Shown one piece after another: positions 53,537-64,000 of a DNA stretch of 64,000 nt. The position numbers and the translations under genes are program-made. The DNA is from Tetrapyrgos nigripes. Its lineage: Eukaryota > Basidiomycota > Agaricomycetes > Agaricales > Campanellaceae. The stretch lies in NCBI GenBank assembly GCA_013368315.1, contig JAACJM010000223.1, positions 1-64,000 on the forward strand. The letters run 5' to 3'. How positions within the stretch are numbered: the first letter of the stretch is position 1; each line of letters starts with the position of its first letter. The notes beneath the pieces were generated by a model that was given only the letters and a program-made list of their open reading frames with translations, had not been told where the DNA came from and did no database searches.

Positions 53537-53549
53537 GGGGCCCATAACC
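53537..53549 (-). other. Primer-binding site of the young copia element
   Basis: Minus-strand GGTTATGGGCCCC directly after the 5' LTR, identical to 2444-2432 and complementary to the initiator tRNA-Met anticodon arm. Confidence 0.8.
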
Positions 53550-53785
53550 TAATAGACTTAGGTTATCTTAGCGAATAGTCTTAGTGAGAGTCACAAAGTG
53601 GGGGGTAAGAGCGTGCGAACGTATCTCGCTTGACTCTCAAGTATATATCATTAATCAGAGTAGTATAACAATATAAATAGTCTAAGTATATCCGTATGAT
53701 CATTTGACCGTATGTCCGCAGTACTTGATTGATTGCCGTATGCGTAGTAGCTTAGTAATATGATCGTTATCATTAAATTCCAACA
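53550..53785 (-). repeat. 5' LTR of the young copia element
   Basis: 236 bp, reads as identical to 48747-48982. Followed by AGCAC. Confidence 0.93.
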
Positions 53786-53790
53786 AGCAC

Positions 53791-56187
53791 CATGCAGTCT
53801 GCTAGGCTGCATGACAGGGACTCAGGACTTCAGGTGCATCATGGCACAAAGTCAGGTAAAGTCTTATTATGTAAGTATATACTACAGCTATCTACAGGCC
53901 CATTTGGGCAGTCCTCAAGTGGCTACAGGATACTAAGTACATACCCATCACAGATCCCCCACTGTCTGTATCGGTCTGTAGATGAAGGAACTAAAAAAGG
54001 AAATGGAAAAAGAAGATGAAAAAAGGTACAAAAGTCCAAATGCTTGTACTTGCTGCAACAAGTCTCCCTACCTACTGCCCACCTATTTGCCCCCCAGAAA
54101 GTTGCCCCCCAGACTATACAAGTCTGAACATGTTGGTTTTGACATGGAAAGGGAAGGAGAAGGACTTCAGGATAGGGTGGGTGGGTGGGAAGCTTAATCA
54201 ATTCTGTCATCCTAAGTTCCCATCTCACTGAGTCCTCTGGTTCTGCTTCATATGCTGTGAGACTTCTGTAGTTACAGTCTTGTCCTGATGTACAGCTTAG
54301 GTAGGAGACAGCTGATGGTGCTACCAAAGTCTCTGTGGTTCGATTACCATCTCACCATGGTACACCTACCCCTACCTACTGCTCCCCAATTCCATCTTTG
54401 ATGATTCAAGTTCATGAAGGGAACAATAAGAATTGGCAAATATTGAATTCCAAAGGATTGACAGGACATGAGTGAGTCAAATAAGGCAGTGTGGATATGG
54501 TGGAGCCAAAGAGAGCACACAAAACAGGGGGGGAATAGGCCAAGAAAACGAGGTATGAGGACAGAGGAAGTCCAACTCTGAAAGTCTGAAGGTGCATTTT
54601 ATTGCTCCTCCAAAGACAATGAAGCTGAACCAACCATTATGGACACCATCATACATGCTTCATGCCAAAAGTCTCAAGGTGCATTTATCACTCCTCAAAA
54701 GACATGGACCCAGAATTAGGCTGATGCTCTGCACACATAGCATTAACTGTCCCACAGACAAAACAGTGACCATGTCTTGATGATGAAGGTATGAGAAGCA
54801 TCAAGAATCAAGATTGAAACGGATCAGTTTCGAATGCATAGGATTGCTGTTACATGAAATTGGGAGAACTAGGGAAAGGTTGATGGACAAGAACAAATGA
54901 TGTATGATGTTGAGGTAGATGGTGTTGACAAGAGATGTGTAAGACCATTGGGTCAAGTCATGTGATGTGGGAGCCCAGTTCCTTGAGTAATTGGACGACT
55001 CCAATGTATTTTTTCACTTGTCCTCCCTAACAATTAGTCCTTTCCCAACCTATAGTCAGCATCTCTAATCCAATTCCACAGCCTTGAAAGAATGAAACAA
55101 GAGAAAGAACATTGCAAACTAGCACCAGTTCTCAGAGGATGATAGATGATGAAGAGAAGAATAGCATCCATCACATAAGCTAGTAGTCATCAATCCGTCA
55201 AGTCATTGCCATCTGTTGACGATGGCCTTGTAGTACTTGGGCCTAGCACTGTAGACAGAGTTCAGCATCTGTAAAGGGGAAAGTAAGGCTAATGGTTTTA
55301 TAATTTGATGAACCCAAGGGTTGAGGAAGAAGACTGAGAAAAGACTGAAGGACTTCGATGAATTGGCATAGAGAACGATACAGGACAGGCACTGTTCTCA
55401 TGGATTGGGAGAAGGAGGGGTATATCACCTGCTATGTGAACCAATGGACACACAACAGCCATGTTGACGGCAGTCTTGGAGTAAGCCATTCTAGCATTTA
55501 ATATTGTAAACATCCAGCAGGGAAGGGAAATGCCACAGGACTGCGATTAATGAAACTGAAGGGATTTGAGAAGGAAAGGAAAGGACATGATTATGGAATA
55601 GAACAGAAGATGGAGCCAGCGCTGATTCACTGACTACCACGTCTCAGTATATGAATAATACAAACAAGAGAGATGGAGTCAGTGACAAGCACAGGTGTAC
55701 AATGTCTATCCGCAAAACAATGAGTAGATGAAGGGGGAGAATGAAGAGAGTATGTGTCCCATAGAAGGGGAAGACAAGAGGCAACATTGGGCATGCAGGC
55801 CAACCACCACATCACTACAATGTTGCTAACAACCACAATCCAGGGTGAAGGTGAAGAAAGAGTTGGCACAGAAGTGGGTGTAAACTGATCCTGGAGATGG
55901 AGAGGACAAAACTAGCACCATGCAGCCAGAAGCAAGACAAGACCAGGTAGAAGCAAAGACATAGAGATGTTGGGACAGGAGAAAGCACACCAGATGCTGT
56001 AGTCCTTTTGTATAAATGACTGATATCTTATCCAGACAGCTTTTGCAAATGACCTGGATATTAGATGACAGGTCCCCAACCTTGCCAGGGCCCACTGCTT
56101 TTGGACAGATGGCTGAGCCTTGCTTATCAGCACCATGGCACCAGACAGCTTCTCAGCAGAGGGCCACCCACTGTTTTCAAAACCAGT
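53791..56187. other. 2.4 kb without a recognised gene
   Basis: Many short ORFs on both strands, none with a domain or consistent splice structure. No LTR, TIR or RNA gene identified. It may be old, decayed transposon DNA. Confidence 0.45.
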
Positions 56188-56233
56188 CAGCTTTTGTAAA
56201 TGCTGATGTTTTTGTCAGCATTTACAAAAGCTG
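56188..56233. repeat. Perfect 19-bp hairpin
   Basis: CAGCTTTTGTAAATGCTGA, an 8-nt loop, then its exact inverse. It lies 9 bp outside the LTR element at 56243. Related ACTTTTGTAAATA words recur at 63085-63125 on the far side of that element. Confidence 0.8.
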
Positions 56234-56242
56234 TGGGCAAGC

Positions 56243-56951
56243 TGTCAGAAATCCTCATCTCAGCCACCTTCAGCTACACCCTCGGCACATGCAATACCCA
56301 TGCACTCCTTCATATTTCCATATCTGTCACTCTTACATCATTCACTGTCTAAGCCCAGAAACCCTCAGAGGGTTTTTCAATGATACCTATGTGCACCCCA
56401 CCCTATTCTATTTCTGTTTCATTTAGTATGTCAATTATTCATTCCATTCATTGCTCCACATCTATATTTGTTGTTTAACATTTGATTTGTTTATTCTATT
56501 TACCATTTGGGACTCATGATTGTTTAGTATATTAGTTATAGGAGCATCATAGTTAGTTGCAGAGTCTTGATACAGGAGTTGGTTTCACTACTCCTGTATT
56601 CAAGCCTCAGAATTAATCTTGTTGTTGTTTCCTCTCATTCTTCTCTGCTTGTTCTGCATGGTGAATCTAGTCAGATGACTCTCTCATATCCTTTACAGGG
56701 ATTCTTGTTCTACATATTGTTGTTCTCCTTGGTCTAGTTCCTTGCTTTCATCTCAGTTGCTGTACAGGTGAGTAGATTAATCTGCCAGCAGCTCAGATCA
56801 TTGGTCTCATAGGCTTAGGGTCAGTGGGTGAGTAGTGTCACTCCCTCTCACTGAAGCCACCCTAGGTTCCAGACTCCTCCTGGGGCATTCTCCCCTCATT
56901 GACAAGCCCATTCAGCATTGAGAGGTTAGCCCAGCTCGAGGGTTTGTGACA
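56243..56951 (+). repeat. 5' LTR (709 bp)
   Basis: TGTCAG...GTTTGTGACA. Contains CCACCCTATTCTATTTC and a GGGTCAGTGGGTGAGTAGTG block that recur in the 3' LTR, with several small indels (about 65 bp longer in the 3' copy), indicating an old insertion. Confidence 0.85.
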
Positions 56952-58779
56952 GAAGATCAATTCTCCCATCATTGTTTGGGGGAATTCATTCAATTATCTT
57001 TATCAATCCTATCCTATCCTTTATTCTTTCTTTTCTGTATGAGGGGTTGACTCATTCGAGAACCTCTTTGAGCACCTCAGGTACTGCCATTGGACATCAA
57101 CATCTTCCTTAGGAACTCACTACTTCTTTGGATCATTGTTGGGGGTCATTGGTGCTGCTCATCAGTAAAGAGCATTGCCTGTAGTCACATATTGGCTGTT
57201 GACACCTTCCAGATGGGGGTATATTGGGTCACTGCCAGTTTTAGGGGTGCAGTGTCAGTGCTTGATTGGTTAATCAGAACTGCTGGGCAGGTTATCTGGT
57301 TGATCATCTCATATTTGGTTCGCAGGAATGTTACGTTTAACCATATTCAGACATTGTTCAACTTCAAGACTTATATCATCCAATTCTATCATATCCATAT
57401 TCTTTGACCAATCGTATCCTACACTTTATGCTCACAGGAAGGCTTCGCATTTGTTCAAAACCCTTCAGAAGGAGTAGGAGCTATACTCACTCTGGAAGAA
57501 TGTGTTGACCTATATTGAGATGCCTTGCAAGGGATTTTGACTGAATTTTGACCAATGCATATCCTTGATGAGGACACCATTAATTGTTCCACAATTCCCA
57601 CATGAGACTTATTATTCACCATGGAAGCTATCATTGCCACAGAGTACACGGAGGCATTAGTGTTAATCACCAGTAACCAGTTGGACACCGAGTTAACTCG
57701 CAACCTGGATAATCAAAGAGCCTTACAATGTCAGATCAGAGATGTAATTTGGTGAAATCCAAGGGCAGTCAAGAGACTTAAGAACAACGTGAACCCTGCT
57801 AGGTACATGAACAAATACACTAGGCAGCATCAAGCTCAATTCCCAGTTACTGGAAGAGATCTCCTATGACCACATATGCTCATAACTCACGATCTTATGG
57901 GAAACATTGAAAGGCAATTTTGGGAAGGAGGATACACCTGACCCACTATGTGAGAAGATATTATTCAGATGGATACTATGTCAACATGTTGCGCATTGGA
58001 GGATTCACAGATGAAGCTACTTGGGTAGTTCGACGGATCAACATGCTTCTGGAGTACACCATTCAGCCAGATGCTATGAACATGTTTATGAGGGAAACCA
58101 CAGAAGAGTCTCTGCCACAAGAATCTGGTACACCTGGAATATAGGGAAGATCAAGGCCTTTAGCAGGGTTCTCGATGACCAGAAACCTTTAGAGGGATTC
58201 TCAAATCCTTTTCAGACAACTATGGCTTGGATATTGCACAATAAACAGATGAATAACATTTGACACATGTGTGTTGCATACCCCTTTTCTCTGGTGGATC
58301 GACTAGAAATACAAGGCCACAATATTAAGGCTACATATGCTATCATATTTGGAAAAGGTGATTGGGAAGCTGGATTTGGAAATCCGCAGAAGGATTTTCA
58401 CTACCTTATACCTGTTGGGTCTTCAATCATATTTCTCTATCAACTATTAATGAATTTTGACACAGATAACCTTCAGAAGGTTTTATGTCTTGTACCTGGT
58501 CCAATAGAAGATCAAGATGGATGTACCAACTTGGTTTCAAGTTCTCTCATCATATTCCTATATTCTCAAACTCTTTCATTATTATTTGTCATTGACTTGT
58601 TTTCAGTTTTGCAAATTTTGACGTTCAACTTATTTTCACACAAAGATTCAAGAAGGATGGTATGCAGTGCACGCATTTATACATTTCATACACAAAAACA
58701 AGAAAATAGCAATACAGCAGAAAATATATAATCAACTAAAGTCCACAAAGAAGACAACAAAGAGGATGAGTGTTCAATA
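56952..58779 (+). pseudogene. Decayed gag-like internal region
   Basis: Around 57600-58250 the plus strand holds short consecutive frames such as 'ATEYTEALVLITSNQLDTEL' and 'QHQAQFPVTGRDLL', broken by many stops. The composition suggests an old Gag, but no zinc knuckle is visible. 56952-57600 shows nothing assignable. Confidence 0.4.
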
Positions 58780-58789
58780 CTACCAAAAA

Positions 58790-60973
58790 TGATTCACCCT
58801 CTGTGTGACCAAGACAAAATTGCACTCAGTGACAAGTTGACAACAACAAAGACATTCACATCAGGGTGTCGACAATGCCTAGATAAGAAAGTCCCAGTTG
58901 CTGGTAAACTTGGGAGCCACTGGAAAATCCAATCAGTATTTGAAAATCCTTTGAAAAGAAAGTGAAGGCACTTACACCAAGTATGCCCATGATGAAATGG
59001 CACGAACGTCATGCCCATAAACTCATAGGGACGAAAAGATGGGTCCCAGAGCTCTTTCAAGGAACACTTCATTCCTGCCTTCCATTGACACACTAGACAC
59101 AAAATTGGGGACTGCCATCAAGACTCACTCACAGTCTTTTCAAAGATGCAGGGGAGCCTGTGCTTTGCACACTGCTCACAAGGAAATCTTGGGATATCAT
59201 AGATGATCCTGGGAGCAGTGTTGATGCAGAAATTACTGATGTTCTTCACAGTGCTGGTAGGACTGATGAAAGGCATCAGGGTGGTCAACCGATAATCATT
59301 GCATGGCTGAACGACATACCCAGAATTCTGGATATGTCTTTTGCGAGCCAAGACACTAAGGAGAAGAATCATAAATAAAATGCCTGGAAAAAATATACTG
59401 GGTAAAAGAGGATCTCACCTTAGTGCCCTGTCTGTGTTCGAAGGGGACTCAATGTGCTGGTTGTTCTTGAAAGGGTTCTCATTGATGATGTCAGTGTCTT
59501 GAAAGATGAAAGCAGGGACATGGGAGCGAGGGTTGTTGTTGGAATGGACTGGATCATGACAAAGGAGGACTTGAGTCTGTTCAAAAGACAGATCTCGATT
59601 AGATGGAGGAACAAATCCCTCAGGCAACACTGGTCCAGGATCTTCTCGAGGGTTTTTCACCCTGAACTGTCTGGACTTGTGAGTTTTCATCACAGGGACC
59701 ATCTCGTCTTCCTCACCCTCTGTTTCAGCCCCACGGACCAATCTCACCTTTCCCTTTCCTTTATCTCTCTTGACTCTTTGTGTTCCTTCTCCTTATGAAT
59801 TTGACAATATTGTGCACTGGATGGACATTTTTGAGGAGTAGATGATGATTCCTGTGGTGAGATGTTGGGAGTGGCTTTAGGGACTTTGCAAGAGGAGGGG
59901 AGTATGAAGAACATCTTTTACAAAGACGTTTGGTGATTGGAGTCTCGTCTTCAGATTCAGACTCTTCTATGGGATCTTGAGGTACTGGAGAAGGATGAGT
60001 GGTCAGCAATCCCATCTAAATTCCTCTGGGGCTTGAAACAATGTTGAGATCATTGTCAAAGAGCTGAGAAGGGGACGTTGGATGGGTGGAGGTGAATAGA
60101 GGTGTTCAAGAGGAGTGTGATGGGCCAGGTTGTGAAGACAAAGGAACAGATTTCGATTGGAGAAGGGTGAGTTGATGATCCAATTGGAATGAAAAGGTGG
60201 GCAGAGCACATATGGGAGATAGTGAACAAGGAGGGGTGGCAGTGACCACAGGAATCTCAGGATCAGCATCTTCAACAACATCCTTGTTGATATCCATCAC
60301 ATTCATTCCAAAGTAATCTTCAAAGTGTCAAAATGACCCAATGGATGGGACCAGAGATTTGTCCACTTGTTACTCAAATCAGTGACCTGCACAATATGGT
60401 CAATGGTCCAATGTTCAACACTGCTGGCTTCCTTCCATTGATGAAAGAAGGCATCGTCCTCTCAAATAAACCAATAGTGATAATTGGTTTCCTGGATGAG
60501 GCAATAGAAGGCTGAAGATACAAGGAATTGGATATGACTGGAATGTTTTTCAGTCAAGAAAAGTAGGAATTCGAAAAGAAAATGCTATTGGGGAAGGATC
60601 ACGTTAGGTGTTCAACCAAAATTGAAAATCCTTTGAAGAGACTCACCATATGAAGAAGAAAGTCAAAGGCAGTGTCAATAATCTCAGTTCCAGATGGATA
60701 GTTGCTCTTCATAAAGACAAGAGCTTTCTTCCTTGCCTCTTCAGAAACTGAGAAGACCTCTTCATCAAGGAATTCTGCTGTCCACTTCTTAGTGCCATGA
60801 ACACAAAACGTGAATGAACACTTTGGGAGGCAATCCCATTCACATGTGGCTTGTTGGGTAACAGGTGTTGGAGCAGACACTGAGAGAATTGCTGAGTCAG
60901 GGGGAGCAAGATTGGTGGGGATGGTGGAAAATTCAAGATCTTTGATAAAGGATTTGAAGCAGGACATGAGCAT
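58790..60973 (-). CDS. Antisense multi-exon ORF with Zn2Cys6-like cysteine pattern
   Basis: On the strand opposite the LTR element. Exon-like blocks with good donors: 60973-about 60650 ('MLMSCFKSFIKDLEF...HGTKKWTAEFLDEEVF...AFDFLLHM', then GTGAGT); a block reading 'EDYFGMNVMDINKDVVEDADPEIPVV' near 60240-60310; an acidic/Pro-rich block 60015-59800; 59747-59418 ('RQFRVKNPREDPGPVL', then a GTGAGA donor); and 59361-about 59150 ('RFPCEQCAKHRLPCIFEK') joined over a short intron to 'SPILCLVCQWKAGMKCSLKEL'. The cysteines give C-x2-C-x6-C then C-x2-C-x6-C, the spacing of a binuclear zinc cluster. Stops and frame changes (for example near 60015) suggest it is partly decayed. Family not recognised; it could be a host gene captured by the element. 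Confidence 0.45.
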
Positions 60974-61481
60974 GGTTCAGTTGGTCATGATGGATGATGA
61001 GGATGGTTGGATAATTGGTTCAGTGAGGAGAGATGGTGGTGATTGTTGGGCAAGAATGGGTTGTCGTTTGAGGGCTCAAAAAATTCAACAAAACCCTGAA
61101 AGGATTTCAATCGAACAGAAATTCTTCCTTTTCCATTGTCACAATCACAGAAGTGACTATTCGGGGTATGCAGATACCCCTAAAGTTATTCTCTGGTGGA
61201 ATTTCATACAGATCCTGCCATTCATATCTGGACTGTACCTTTTCATATTTCCTATTCAAGGTATAATGCCTACTGCTGCCAACTCAAAAAACACTCACTT
61301 GTGGAAAAGTTTGCCTTAGAGGGGGGGTAATGTCAGAAATCCTTGTCTCAGCCACCTTTGGCTATACCCTCGGCACATGCTGTACCCATGCACTCCTTCA
61401 TATTTCCATATCTGTCACTCTTACATCATTCACCACATAAGCCCAGAAACCCTCAGAGGCTTTTTTGATTATACCTATGTG

Positions 61482-62403
61482 TGTTACAATTTCTCACCCC
61501 TATTCTATAGGACTCTTTGACTCGTTCTTTCTTTTCTTTACTTTGTCACATGTTTCCCTTTTGTTCACCATGCTTTATCCTTGCTTTCTCTCTCACATGC
61601 ATGGTACACATGTCTACTATTATTTACACATTGTTTACATGCATTGTATGCATGTTTCCTTTACTCTTATCTTATACATGCATTGTATGCATGTCTCTTA
61701 TTAGACAGTTTGCACTTTTCGGTCATGTGCAAATTCTGCATTGCACATTTCAGCTGTGACCGAAAAATGCATTGCATATGTCAACCTCATGTAGACTGTG
61801 CTACCACTACCATTTAGCATCTCAAACATTCTCAGACATTCTATCACACATGGAGTCATCACCCGAATCATCTATGTCCATGTCCTCTTCCATGTGCTCA
61901 TTGTGGTAAGCACTTTCTTGTTCATGGTCAGATGGTTCAGGTTTGGGGCTAGACAGCTCTTCAGAGCCTTCTTGGCTAGAACCTTGGTCAGCCTGCAGAT
62001 CCCTTGCTTTCTGTGTGCATGTTTGGGGAGATATAGCAATTACAAGTGATGGCTGAAGGAGAGAAATGACGTGACAGCACAACATAATTTTTGGTCACAG
62101 CTGAAATGCGCAACACAGAATTTGCATGTGACCAAAAGCGCAAACTGTCTATTACTTACATGCTGTTTGACATAGCTACTACAGATGATTTACATGCTTA
62201 GCACACATTGTACTATGACTCATAGTTACAAGACATTCTTGTATATAGGTAGAACATTCTTTGAGCTAGATTCCCCTTTCTACAAATCTTACTTCAAGTA
62301 ACACTCGTCTTCTGAAGTCTTGCTCAAACCTTTCTTTGATAGAAAGGCTCAATGAATGAATGAATTAAAGGTGAAACCTTGAAGTAAGACTTCTGTTGTA
62401 ACA
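61482..62403. mobile_element. Solo-LTR-like insertion (922 bp) in the 3' LTR
   Basis: It begins TGTTACAA and ends TTGTAACA, flanked by the 5-bp duplication ATGTG (61477-61481, 62404-62408). TG...CA ends and a 5-bp duplication fit a solo LTR. It carries a TIR element at 61704-62149; without that it is about 470 bp. Confidence 0.75.
61704..62149. mobile_element. 446-bp TIR element inside the solo LTR
   Basis: GACAGTTTGC[A/G]CTTTT... with about 65 bp of inverted repeat to GCAAACTGTC at 62149, flanked by TATTA (61699-61703, 62150-62154). Holds a short minus-strand ORF with an acidic C terminus ('HMEEDMDIDDSGDDSM'), not recognised. Confidence 0.72.
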
Positions 62404-63165
62404 ATGTGCACCCCACCCTATTCTATTTCCATTTCATTTATTATGTCAATTATTCATTCTGTTCATTGCTCCACATCTATATTCATTGTTTAACATTTGA
62501 TTCGTTTACTCTATTTACCATTTGGGACTTGTAATTGTTTAGTATATTAGTTATAGGAGCATCATAGTTAGTTGCAGAGTCTTGATACAGGAGTTGGTTT
62601 CACTACTCACATATAGGTAGTGTTCTCCTGTACTCAAGCCTCAGAATTGATCTTGTTGTTGTTTCCTCTCATTCTTCTCTGCCTGTTCTGCATTGTGAAT
62701 CAAGGGATATGTGTGAATCTAGTCAGACGACTCTCTCAGGAGTCATGGTTGTCTCGTATCCTTTACAGGGATTCTCATTCTACATTCACCATCTATTGTC
62801 GTTCTCCTTAGTCTAATTCCTTGCTGTCATCTCAGTTGCTGTACAGGTGAGTAGATTGATCTGCCAGCAGCTCAAATTGTTGGTCTCATAGGCTTAGGGT
62901 CAGTGGGTGAGTAGTGTCACTCCCTCTCACTGAAGCCATCCCTAGGTTCCAGACTCCTCCTGGGGCATTCTCCCCTCATTGATGAGCCTATTCAGCATCG
63001 AGAGGTTAGCCTGGCTCAAGGGTTCATGACACAAGCAACAAGCAACTTTTATTAGCTATTTACAGGACATAATTCTGTAAATAAGGGTACAACTTTTGTA
63101 AATAGGGTAGCACTTTTGTAAATAAAAAACCTAAATATTAGCAAAAGAATTCAGGAGACAGGGTA

Positions 63166-63645
63166 TTGGGTCTGCTGGAAGGGGGCTTGGCACAGGAGGA
63201 CAAGGATGAGGGTAAGGACAAGGACAAGGATGAGGGCGAGGGCAAGGATGAGGACAAGGAAGAGGATGAGGGCAAGGGCAAGGGTGAGGATGAGGATGAG
63301 GATGAGGATGAGGATGAGGACAAGGACAAGGACAAGGGTGAGGAGGTGAGGATGAGGACAAGGGTGAGGATGAGGACAAGGGTGAGGATGAGGACAAGGG
63401 TGAGGATGAGGACAAGGGTGAGGAAGGGTGAGGATGAGGACAAGGGTGAGGATGAGGACAAGGGTGAGGATGAGGACAAGGGTGAGGATGAGGATGACAG
63501 CAAGGATGAGGACAAGGATGAGCGTGAGGGTAAGGAGAGGGCAAGGATGAGGATGGGGGCAAGGACAAGAATGAGGACAAGGACAAGAATGAGGACAAGG
63601 ACAAGAATGAGGACAAGGACAAGAATGAGGGTGAGGATGAGGTAG
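63166..63645. repeat. Purine-rich coding-type minisatellite
   Basis: About 480 bp built from 6-bp words GAGGAY and AAGGRY, including an 18-bp unit (GATGAGGACAAGGGTGAG) repeated tandemly at 63350-63500. Period is a multiple of 3, so all frames stay open on both strands; the long ORFs here are compositional. The motif TATTGGGTCTGCTG precedes it (63163) and recurs after it (63703), suggesting it expanded within the coding sequence at 63650-64000. Confidence 0.8.
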
Positions 63646-63649
63646 CAGG

Positions 63650-64000
63650 TTAAGTATTTGACCGAGGCTTAGGATTGGGCAACTTCATATGCGTTGGAAC
63701 AGGTATTGGGTCTGCTGAAAGGTGATTTACAGTAGACAGGGTCTTGCTTCCTTGATCATAGCCAAATAGTGATTCCATTATGATCAGGGTGTCCACAGCC
63801 CCTGACCATACTGGTGCAGATACCCCAGGACAAAGATAGTTCTCCATTTTGGTTATCCAAGATGGTTGTTGCTCATCATCAGGAGCAGTCAGGGCAACCA
63901 TTTCCAAACTCTGTGTTTTGCCTTTGCCTGACTGTGACCAGTCTTGCTGCAGTCTGGGTAGGTCCAGTCTTTGACCAAATTTCCTGGCCCTCGACCCAGC
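63650..64000 (-). CDS. Hypothetical protein, partial at window edge
   Basis: The minus-strand frame enters from the window edge, stays open to 63650 and reads 'LDLPRLQQDWSQSGKGKTQS', 'PSWITKMENYLCPGVSAPVWSGAVDTLIIMESLFGYDQGS' (in two parts) and ends '...PNPKPRSNT'. The W...YL...W...L..ME.L.G pattern resembles a family of unknown-function fungal proteins often found near transposons. The start lies outside the window. 'SADPIP' is repeated near 63160, across the minisatellite. Confidence 0.45.
   Translation of the reverse strand, partial: AGSRARKFGQRLDLPRLQQDWSQSGKGKTQSLEMVALTAPDDEQQPSWITKMENYLCPGVSAPVWSGAVDTLIIMESLFGYDQGSKTLSTVNHLSADPIPVPTHMKLPNPKPRSNT

Larger units (their letters stand above)
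48747..53785 (-). mobile_element. Complete, very young Ty1/copia retrotransposon
   Basis: The two 236-bp LTRs (48747-48982, 53550-53785) read as identical, with target duplication AGCAC at 48742-48746 and 53786-53790. On the minus strand the order is LTR, primer-binding site (53549-53537), gag, pol, purine tract GAAGGGGAG, LTR. The only defect visible is one in-frame TAA between gag and pol, which may be programmed. Confidence 0.95.
56243..63031 (+). mobile_element. Large LTR element without recognisable pol, with nested LTR and TIR element
   Basis: The 5' LTR 56243-56951 and the 3' LTR 61331-63031 (interrupted) both begin TGTCAGAAATCC and end in GACA. The target duplication CAAGC is at 56238-56242 and 63032-63036. 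A purine run TTAGAGGGGGGGTAA precedes the 3' LTR. The internal region has decayed gag-like sequence and an antisense multi-exon ORF, but no RT, integrase or RNase H motif, so it looks like a large non-autonomous (LARD-type) element. Confidence 0.82.
61331..63031 (+). repeat. 3' LTR, interrupted by a second LTR
   Basis: TGTCAG at 61331 to GACA at 63031. Homology to 56243-56951 is interrupted between 61481 and 62404 by the 922-bp insertion. Confidence 0.83.

Noticed and set aside
63131..63645. Long Ser/Pro/His-rich (minus) and Arg/Met/Asp/Glu/Lys-rich (plus) ORFs
   Set aside because: They arise from the 6-bp purine repeat, whose period keeps every frame open; no unique sequence supports a gene.
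1..64000. CRISPR arrays, bacterial operons, rRNA or tRNA genes
   Set aside because: No regular direct-repeat/spacer pattern, no Shine-Dalgarno-linked gene runs, and no tRNA A/B-box cloverleaf or rRNA sequence recognised; genes are spliced and eukaryotic.

Overview
This window is nuclear DNA of a filamentous fungus, most probably a mushroom-forming basidiomycete (Agaricomycetes). The reasons are many short GT-AG introns of about 50-190 bp, a DUF6533-type membrane protein, Zn2Cys6 transcription factors, a fungal copper amine oxidase, an endonuclease-less Penelope-like element (PLE) of the kind known from basidiomycetes, and a chromodomain Ty3/gypsy element. The species is not identifiable from the sequence alone. 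Only about a fifth of the window is host gene; the rest is transposable elements, many nested, and their remains.

Layout. 1-2.7 kb: 5' half of a Ty1/copia element on the minus strand (LTR, initiator-tRNA primer site, gag). 2.8-8.7 kb: a Zn2Cys6 transcription factor (TF) pseudogene split by a solo LTR that contains a Tc1/mariner element, and by a separate 2.7-kb inverted-repeat element. 8.8-14.7 kb: a MITE, a Tc1 fragment, two more TF fragments and a 565-bp CACTG-ended palindrome. 15.5-16.05 kb: a MITE. 16.8-18.8 kb: an apparently functional multi-exon DUF6533 gene. 19.9-20.3 kb: another inverted-repeat element. 20.5-27.5 kb: two paralogous Zn2Cys6 TF genes (A and B) on the minus strand, with a broken duplicate of the amine oxidase promoter and first 21 codons between them. 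28.3-41.3 kb: a PLE with 51-bp terminal direct repeats and a hammerhead ribozyme on its sense strand; its reverse transcriptase is split by a complete 9-kb chromovirus, whose integrase is split by a PIF/Harbinger-like element. 43.0-46.2 kb: a complete seven-exon copper amine oxidase gene with a hAT-type MITE just downstream. 47.8-48.6 kb: a chromovirus fragment. 48.7-53.8 kb: a very young copia element with LTRs that read as identical. 56.2-63.0 kb: a large LTR element lacking recognisable pol but carrying an antisense multi-exon ORF; its 3' LTR holds a second LTR that itself holds a TIR element. 63.2-64 kb: a coding-type minisatellite and an ORF running off the edge.

How the genes relate. 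TF-B (minus) and the amine oxidase (plus) are divergent once the PLE nest is removed, and TF-A with the truncated amine oxidase 5' end repeats that arrangement. I infer an ancestral divergent regulator/amine-oxidase pair that was duplicated, after which one copy lost its enzyme gene and the other had its shared intergenic region filled by nested transposons. That the factor controls the oxidase is inference from position only.
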